This document shows, in pieces, positions 5,729 through 9,165 of a stretch of DNA of 9,165 bases; position 1 is the stretch's first letter, and every line of letters starts with the position of its first letter. Position numbers and translations under genes: made by a program. This DNA comes from Haloarculaceae archaeon. Its GTDB lineage: Archaea; Halobacteriota; Halobacteria; Halobacteriales; Haloarculaceae. The DNA lies in NCBI GenBank assembly GCA_018609665.1, contig JAHENN010000303.1:1-9165 (forward strand), written 5' to 3'. The notes under the pieces are model-generated. The model did no database searches. It worked only from the letters and a program-made list of their open reading frames with translations, and had not been told where the DNA came from.

Positions 5729-5941
5729 ATGGCCAAGAAGAATGTCGGTGGTCGTGACCGGCTCGCTCGCGCACTGCTCGCCGCTGTTCTGAGTGTCGTC
5801 GCAATCAGTACGCTCAGGTCGGGGAAACAGAAGACTGGCCTGCTGGCTCTCGTTGGGGCACTCGGATTCGGATTCAACGCAACGACCGGGTTCTGTGGCA
5901 TGAACGAGGCGCTCGACATCGACACCACGACCGACGAGTAG
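5729..5941 (+). CDS. DUF2892 (YgaP-type) small membrane protein
   Basis: A 70-residue protein with the family pattern: an N-terminal KKNVGGRDRLAR (residues 3-14), a first hydrophobic segment at about 15-28, a short basic turn RSGKQK (30-35), a second hydrophobic segment at about 37-51, and a closing TGFCGMNEALDIDT (53-66). Family members usually have Cys-Pro near the second helix end; here it is Cys-Gly. The fold is a two-helix membrane hairpin. In bacteria it is often fused or linked to rhodanese sulfurtransferases, but no rhodanese is present here and the function is unknown. The ATG at 5729 follows an agatac element by about 30 nt. It lies 89 bp after the pilin gene, in the same low-GC segment. 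Confidence 0.82.
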   Translation: MAKKNVGGRDRLARALLAAVLSVVAISTLRSGKQKTGLLALVGALGFGFNATTGFCGMNEALDIDTTTDE

Positions 5942-5953
5942 ACGGCGACAGGG

Positions 5954-6165
5954 CTAATCAGACGTATGCTGATTCCCTGATGAGATAGTGTATGAATTGT
6001 CGTCGGCTACCGACCCGCTCGTAGCCTTACGGATGATTCTGCGCGGGCGGACCATGTCTCTCGCTTGGGCGGCGACCGCATCCACGATGTCGCTTGGGCG
6101 GCGACCGCATCTACGATGCACTCATACCGCTCTCTCGGGTCGTTGGCGTCACTCGTTGGTCGCAT
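5954..6165 (-). pseudogene. Small open frame split by a 29-bp tandem duplication
   Basis: An ATG at 6165 opens a frame reading MRPTSDANDPRERYECIVDA and then VAAQA. It then enters the second 29-bp repeat unit and shifts frame, because 29 is not a multiple of three. With one unit removed, the frame continues ARDMVRPRRIIRKATSGSVA and then DDNSYTISSGNQHTSD to a TAG at 5956-5954, giving a protein of about 60 residues. The only difference between the two units (6083 versus 6112) is a synonymous change in a Val codon of this frame. A tagtatt element lies about 30 nt before the ATG. As it stands, the ATG frame ends after roughly 54 codons at a TAG. I do not recognise the protein. An alternative GTG in the downstream frame would give a shorter intact product. 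Confidence 0.4.
6061..6118. repeat. Tandem duplication, two 29-bp units
   Basis: The units 6061-6089 and 6090-6118 abut directly and match at 28 of 29 positions, both starting tcgcttgggcggcgaccgca. The single difference is C at 6083 against T at 6112. A unit length of 29 shifts any reading frame that crosses it. Confidence 0.95.
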
Positions 6166-6263
6166 CGTTCGAAAATAGACGCCAATCGCTCAATACTACA
6201 AAACCCGTCCACACTCAGGAGCGGAATAAATAGGGCGAAGATGGTATGATGGTTGGAACAACC

Positions 6264-6346
6264 CACGGCGAAGGCCTGATTACACGCCGTGTAGCATCAA
6301 AAAATGCTCCTCCAAGGAATGATATCTTGAGGGCAAAGACACGGCG
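6264..6346. repeat. Three CACGGCG words near the right edge of the low-GC segment
   Basis: CACGGCG at 6264-6270 is mirrored by CGCCGTG at 6285-6291 (14-nt loop). It recurs in direct orientation at 6340-6346, where the match to the first copy extends to CACGGCGAAG. The last copy lies just downstream of the 3' end of the dehydrogenase gene. A smaller hairpin, GGTTG/CAACC, lies at 6251-6262. The stretch 6166-6356 contains no gene that I can support. Confidence 0.45.
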
Positions 6347-6356
6347 AAGTTACCGG

Positions 6357-7142
6357 TTATACTTCATCAGATAACCCGTCGCTGTCCTTCGACTCGCCCT
6401 CGAAGGTGTAGTCGGCGGAGTTGTCCTGCGGCTCGTAGCCGAGCACCTCGCGGGCCCGCTCCAGCGAGTAGAACTTCCGGTCGTTGTCGGAGATGCCGTA
6501 GACGGTCTCGAAGTCGTAGTCCGCCTGTAGGGCGCGGTCGTGGACGTGGGCGCAGTCGCGGTAGGAGAGCCACATCGCCTGGCCGCGCTCGTACTCCTCG
6601 GGCGGGTGGTTCCGGGTCAGGTTGCCGATTCGGATGTTGCAGACGTCGATGCCGTACTCGTCGTGGTAGTAGCGGCCGATGAGCTCGCCGGTGGCCTTCG
6701 AGATCCCGTAGTGGTTGCCCGGCCGCGGGCGTTCGGTGCCGTCCAGCCGGAAGTCGTCGTCGGTCCGGTAGAGGTCGGGCGCCCGATCGGTCTCGAAGTG
6801 GCCGACGGCGTGGTTCGAGGAGGCGAAGACGAACCGGTCGACGCCGGCCTCGACGGCGGCCTCGTACAGCACCTTCGTCCCGTGGATGTTGGTCTCCAGC
6901 ACCGAGTCCCACGGAGCGTCCCGGCGGGGGTCGCCGGCGAGGTGGACGACGGCGCCGACGCCCTCGCAGGCCTCGGCGGCCGTCTCCTCGTCGGTGACGT
7001 CGCCGACCAGATACGGGTGATCCGGGTCGAACGGCGGCGGGTTGTGGAACAGATAGCGCCAGTCGTACTCGTCGGCGAGTCCCTCCCGTATCGCCGTTCC
7101 GACGGCGCCCTTCGCCCCCGTGAGCAACACGGTGTCGTCCAT
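6357..7142 (-). CDS. Azf-type NAD-dependent sugar dehydrogenase/epimerase (extended SDR)
   Basis: A 261-residue cytosolic Rossmann-fold enzyme. The N-terminus has the nucleotide-binding motif TGAKGAVG, followed by VGDVTD, which contacts the adenine. The catalytic pair is in YGISK (Tyr145 and Lys149 from the chosen start). VVHLAGDPR, FASSNHAVG, RIGNLT, ERGQAMWLSYRDC and YGISDNDRKFYS are as I recall in Haloferax Azf, the NAD-dependent glucose-6-phosphate dehydrogenase of the oxidative pentose phosphate route. Uronate dehydrogenases and nucleotide-sugar epimerases are close relatives, so the substrate is not certain. I prefer ATG at 7142 (MDDTVLLTG) to the GTG two codons upstream. A tttcata box lies about 30 nt before it. 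The C-terminal tail after DYTFEGE is short and unconserved. Its last third has a decayed duplicate at 4734-4836. Confidence 0.8.
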   Translation of the reverse strand: MDDTVLLTGAKGAVGTAIREGLADEYDWRYLFHNPPPFDPDHPYLVGDVTDEETAAEACEGVGAVVHLAGDPRRDAPWDSVLETNIHGTKVLYEAAVEAGVDRFVFASSNHAVGHFETDRAPDLYRTDDDFRLDGTERPRPGNHYGISKATGELIGRYYHDEYGIDVCNIRIGNLTRNHPPEEYERGQAMWLSYRDCAHVHDRALQADYDFETVYGISDNDRKFYSLERAREVLGYEPQDNSADYTFEGESKDSDGLSDEV

Positions 7143-7168
7143 TTGCACGGACGAAGGTGACAGCCGAG

Positions 7169-7175
7169 TATGAAA
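7169..7175 (-). promoter_or_regulatory. TATA-like box of the Azf-type dehydrogenase gene
   Basis: The minus-strand sequence tttcata is centred about 30 nt before the ATG at 7142. With the divergent element at 7211-7216, it packs two promoters into the 97 bp between genes. Confidence 0.5.
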
Positions 7176-7210
7176 CGTCCGGTTCGTTCCGCCGCCCGTC
7201 GAGCCGAGGG

Positions 7211-7216
7211 CTTACG
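7211..7216 (+). promoter_or_regulatory. TATA-like box of the small membrane protein gene
   Basis: The element cttacg is centred about 27 nt before the ATG at 7240. It is a weak match, supported mainly by its position. Confidence 0.4.
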
Positions 7217-7239
7217 ACGCCGGCGGCCGACGGGCCAGT

Positions 7240-7470
7240 ATGGGACGAGCGAGCGGGGACGAGGAGCCGCCGGACGGGCTGGTCACCGTCAGGGGCGCCG
7301 TCTTCGGCGTCGCGCTGCTGTGGCTGGCCGCCATGGCGGCCTTCGGGGCACTGCAGGCATCGGTGTACGCCGCCAGAACCGCGCCGATCTACGCCGCCGT
7401 CGCGGCCGGCGCCGCCCTCCTGTCGGCCGCGGCCGGCTACGGCTCGATGCGGTCGTTCGGCCTCACGTAG
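7240..7470 (+). CDS. Small two-helix membrane protein, function unknown
   Basis: A 76-residue protein with an acidic, hydrophilic N-terminus (about 1-17, DEEPPDG), a first membrane segment at about 19-40 (GAVFGVALLWLAAMAAFGAL) and a second at about 48-66 (APIYAAVAAGAALLSAAAGY). It ends in a short tail, GSMRSFGLT. I do not recognise a named family; haloarchaea carry many such proteins. Coding is supported by G/C-rich third positions, a start codon 27 nt after a TATA-like element, and tight packing between neighbours. Its last eight bases overlap the 3' end of the convergent stress protein gene (7463-7470). It is divergent from the dehydrogenase gene. Confidence 0.7.
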   Translation: MGRASGDEEPPDGLVTVRGAVFGVALLWLAAMAAFGALQASVYAARTAPIYAAVAAGAALLSAAAGYGSMRSFGLT

Positions 7471-7921
7471 CCGACGCGTCGTCGTCGCCGTCACCGTCGT
7501 CGCCGATGCGGACCGTCAGCACCGGCACGTCGGCCGTCCGGACGACCCGCTCGGTGACGCTACCGAGCAGATACCGGTCCAGGCCGCTCCGGCCGTGGGT
7601 GCCCATCACGACGACGTCGGCGTCGGCCTCGTCGGCGTACTCGACGATCTCGACGTGCGGGACGCCCTCCCGGACGGTCGTCTCGACGGACAGTCCGGCC
7701 CCCTCGGCCCGGTCGCGGATGCCCGCGAGGACGTCCTCGCCGACGGACCGGAGCTGCTCCTCGACGGACTCCTCGACCATCTCCGGGGCGTGCGGCACCT
7801 CCTCGACGACGAAGAGGAGGTGCAGCTCCGCGCCCGTCTCGCGGGCGAGACCGACCGCCTGGTCGACCGCCCGTCCGCCCGTATCGCCCGCGTCGGTCGG
7901 CAGCAGGACCCGGTCGTACAT
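7463..7921 (-). CDS. Universal stress protein (UspA family, ATP-binding type)
   Basis: A 152-residue cytosolic alpha/beta protein of the Usp fold. It starts MYDRVLLPTDAGDTGGRAVD, the usual first strand and loop with an Asp at the nucleotide site. It carries the ATP-binding signature GTHG-(9 residues)-GS at 107-121, followed by VTERVVRTADVPVLTVR (122-138). This places it in the ATP-binding subgroup, which dimerises and is induced by stress; the precise target is unknown. An acidic tail, DDGDGDDD (141-148), is typical of halophiles. I chose ATG at 7921 because the first strand begins right there; the TTG at 7948 would add nine residues. A gtttgta box lies about 26 nt upstream. It is divergent from msrA across 99 bp, and the two may answer to related stresses. 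Confidence 0.93.
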   Translation of the reverse strand: MYDRVLLPTDAGDTGGRAVDQAVGLARETGAELHLLFVVEEVPHAPEMVEESVEEQLRSVGEDVLAGIRDRAEGAGLSVETTVREGVPHVEIVEYADEADADVVVMGTHGRSGLDRYLLGSVTERVVRTADVPVLTVRIGDDGDGDDDASAT

Positions 7922-7943
7922 GCTCGTCGGCACGTTCCGCCCG

Positions 7944-7950
7944 TACAAAC
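7944..7950 (-). promoter_or_regulatory. TATA-like box of the universal stress protein gene
   Basis: The minus-strand sequence gtttgta is centred about 26 nt before the ATG at 7921. It supports that start over the TTG at 7948, which lies inside the box. Confidence 0.5.
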
Positions 7951-7990
7951 GTCTAGCGGCGGCGCCGACGACGTGGGCGCCCTCGTCAGG

Positions 7991-7996
7991 TACATA
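7991..7996 (+). promoter_or_regulatory. TATA-like box of msrA
   Basis: The element tacata is centred about 27 nt before the ATG at 8021, fitting a leaderless mRNA. Confidence 0.5.
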
Positions 7997-8020
7997 GGCG
8001 TCGCGGCCGTACTACATGAC

Positions 8021-8551
8021 ATGGCAAAGGCGACGTTCGGCGGCGGCTGCTTCTGGTGCATCGAGGCGGCGTTCAAGGAACTCGACGGCGTCGAGGCCGC
8101 GGTCTCGGGCTACGCCGGCGGCGAAACCGACGACCCCACCTACCGCGAGGTCTGCAGCGGGACCACCGGCCACGCCGAGGTGGTCCAGGTGGAGTACGAC
8201 CCGGCGGTCATCGGCTACGACGAGCTGCTGGAGGTGTTCTTCGCCGTCCACGACCCCACGCAGCTCAACCGCCAGGGCCCCGACGTCGGCTCGCAGTACC
8301 GCTCGATCGTCTGCTACCACGACGAGGACCAGCGCGACCTCGCGGAGTCGTACATCGAGGCCCTCGGGGAGGCCGGCGACCACGACGACCCCGTCGTCAC
8401 CGAGGTCGAGCCGCTGGAGCGGTTCTACCGCGCCGAGGAGAAACATCAAGACTACTTCGAAAAGAACCCCAGCGATGCCTACTGCCGGATGCACGCTCAA
8501 CCGAAGGTCGAGAAGGTGCGGGAGCGGTTCCGCGAGAAGGTCGAGGCCTGA
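8021..8551 (+). CDS. msrA: Peptide-methionine (S)-S-oxide reductase MsrA
   Basis: A 176-residue cytosolic repair enzyme that reduces the S form of methionine sulfoxide in proteins and as free amino acid, using thiols for regeneration. The active-site motif GCFWC (residues 9-13) holds the catalytic Cys10, with Glu15 next to it. VSGYAGG (28-34), TGHAEVVQVEYDP (49-61), HDPTQLNRQGPDVGSQYRS (77-95) and EKHQDYF (140-146) are the family's conserved blocks in their usual order and spacing. Cys13 and Cys155 (AYCRMH) are candidates for the resolving cysteine. The length is normal and no MsrB domain is attached. I chose ATG at 8021 because the motif starts eight residues later and tacata lies 27 nt upstream. 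An ATG at 8016 is in another frame. It converges with the next gene, 33 bp away. Confidence 0.97.
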   Translation: MAKATFGGGCFWCIEAAFKELDGVEAAVSGYAGGETDDPTYREVCSGTTGHAEVVQVEYDPAVIGYDELLEVFFAVHDPTQLNRQGPDVGSQYRSIVCYHDEDQRDLAESYIEALGEAGDHDDPVVTEVEPLERFYRAEEKHQDYFEKNPSDAYCRMHAQPKVEKVRERFREKVEA

Positions 8552-8584
8552 GGCGGAGCGAGGCGAAAGCCGCATGAGAGGGGG

Positions 8585-9100
8585 TCACCCGTCGGTATCG
8601 GCCGTGCCGACCGACGGGGTACGGCGGTCCCGGAGGAACAGCGCGAGGCTCCCGTAGCCGACCACCGGGACCGAGAGGACGAACAGCGCCATCGGGAACG
8701 GCCGCGGGAGGGACGTCGCCGTCGCGACCCACTCGAAGAAGCGGTAGCTTTCGACGATCAGTCCGATGATACCGAGGATCATCAGCTTCGCGTCGCTGAA
8801 CAGCACTCTGGCCAGCAGCAGTCCGCCGGCATAGTAGCACAGGCGGGTCAGCCCGGACGGTCCGGCCGCCTGTTCGACTCCGTACCCGAGCCCGACCGCG
8901 AGACACGCCGCCAGCCCGTTCACGCCGCCGACCCACACCGCTACGCCGGCCAGCGCGACGGCGATCAGCGGGCCGAGCGCCGACTCGGGGACCGGAATCC
9001 GCGCGTCGGCACTTGGGCCAGCGACGGCGAAACACGCTACCGCCGTCGCGCCGCCGAGCCGCCGCAGGCCGGGGGTCACGGTCGACCGTTCATTCGCCAT
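8585..9100 (-). CDS. Multi-pass membrane protein, function unknown
   Basis: A 171-residue hydrophobic protein if the ATG at 9100 is used. Likely membrane segments lie at about 42-60 (LGPLIAVALAGVAVWVGGV), 62-75, 88-101, 105-117 (KLMILGIIGLIVE) and 136-155 (PMALFVLSVPVVGYGSLALF), with a weaker one at 17-28. The C-terminus is hydrophilic (RDRRTPSVGTADTDG). No family is recognised and there are no charged catalytic clusters. The start is doubtful: a clear TATA box (9103-9109) sits only 3-9 nt before the ATG, so a leaderless transcript would begin near 9079. There the in-frame GTG codon 8 would yield a 164-residue protein without MANERST. The remaining 65 bp to the window edge contain no further gene that I can support. 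Confidence 0.7.
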   Translation of the reverse strand: MANERSTVTPGLRRLGGATAVACFAVAGPSADARIPVPESALGPLIAVALAGVAVWVGGVNGLAACLAVGLGYGVEQAAGPSGLTRLCYYAGGLLLARVLFSDAKLMILGIIGLIVESYRFFEWVATATSLPRPFPMALFVLSVPVVGYGSLALFLRDRRTPSVGTADTDG

Positions 9101-9102
9101 GT

Positions 9103-9109
9103 AATATAA
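9103..9109 (-). promoter_or_regulatory. TATA box of the multi-pass membrane protein gene
   Basis: The minus-strand sequence TTATATT is a good archaeal TATA box in very GC-rich surroundings. Its centre is about 27 nt before the GTG at 9079 but only about 6 nt before the ATG at 9100, so it argues for the GTG start. Confidence 0.6.
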
Positions 9110-9165
9110 GCCCCCGGCTGGCGGCGTCCGGCGGCGACCACACGCTCGAGAGGTTCAGCCTGCGG

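Noticed and set aside
6061..6118. The 29-bp repeats as a CRISPR array
   Set aside because: The two units abut without a spacer, there are only two, and no cas gene is present.
5988..6233. An 81-codon plus-strand frame across the tandem duplication
   Set aside because: Its composition is not haloarchaeal-like and its 3' half reads through both repeat units. The minus-strand frame explains the synonymous difference between units better, though neither is proven.
4734..6509. The direct repeats as insertion-sequence target duplications
   Set aside because: They are about 100 bp long and diverged, far longer than target-site duplications, and no transposase is encoded between them.
7157..8020. 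N-terminal extension of MsrA from an upstream frame beginning at 7157
   Set aside because: The extension is antisense to the stress protein gene. MsrA homology begins at the ATG at 8021, which has its own TATA-like box.

Overview
The window looks like the chromosome of a halophilic archaeon (class Halobacteria). Most of it is GC-rich, with coding frames that end in G or C. The proteins are rich in Asp and Glu. Several genes have a TATA-like box centred about 27-30 nt before the start codon, as expected for leaderless transcripts. Gene content fits: an archaeal fused histone, a haloarchaeal RPA-type ssDNA-binding protein, a DUF7504 protein and a type IV pilin with the RAVSPIIG signal. The species cannot be told from the sequence alone.

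Region 1 (1-2941, minus strand) is a chromatin and ssDNA-binding cluster. Its transcription order is a DUF7504 protein, Rpa2, a histone doublet, then a histone deacetylase-family enzyme cut by the window edge. Histone and deacetylase overlap by four bases (ATGA), so translational coupling is likely. From memory, the same rpa2-hstA-hdaI neighbourhood exists in Haloferax volcanii.

Region 2 (2942-4681) holds tRNA-Arg(GCG) at 3042-3114, followed by a hairpin whose 3' arm carries a copy of the tRNA 3' end. Next come a coding-like frame without a start codon, a DUF309 protein, and a short DisA_N-type (diadenylate cyclase) protein that is not the usual DacZ architecture.

Region 3 (about 4734-6509) is an accessory-looking segment of visibly lower GC. 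It is flanked by two same-orientation copies of the 3' end of an Azf-type dehydrogenase gene: a decayed copy at 4734-4836 and the end of the intact gene at 6406-6509. Between them lie a type IV pilin, a DUF2892 membrane protein and a small minus-strand frame that appears broken by a 29-bp tandem duplication (6061-6118). No transposase or integrase was recognised.

Region 4 (6357-9165) returns to typical composition. It holds the intact Azf-type SDR dehydrogenase, a small two-helix membrane protein, a universal stress protein, methionine sulfoxide reductase MsrA and a multi-helix membrane protein of unknown function. The stress protein and MsrA are divergent neighbours.

No complete new defence or mobile system is visible. 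The strongest leads are the duplicated dehydrogenase end around the pilin island, the tandem-duplication frameshift, the short DAC-domain protein, and the tRNA-end copy.
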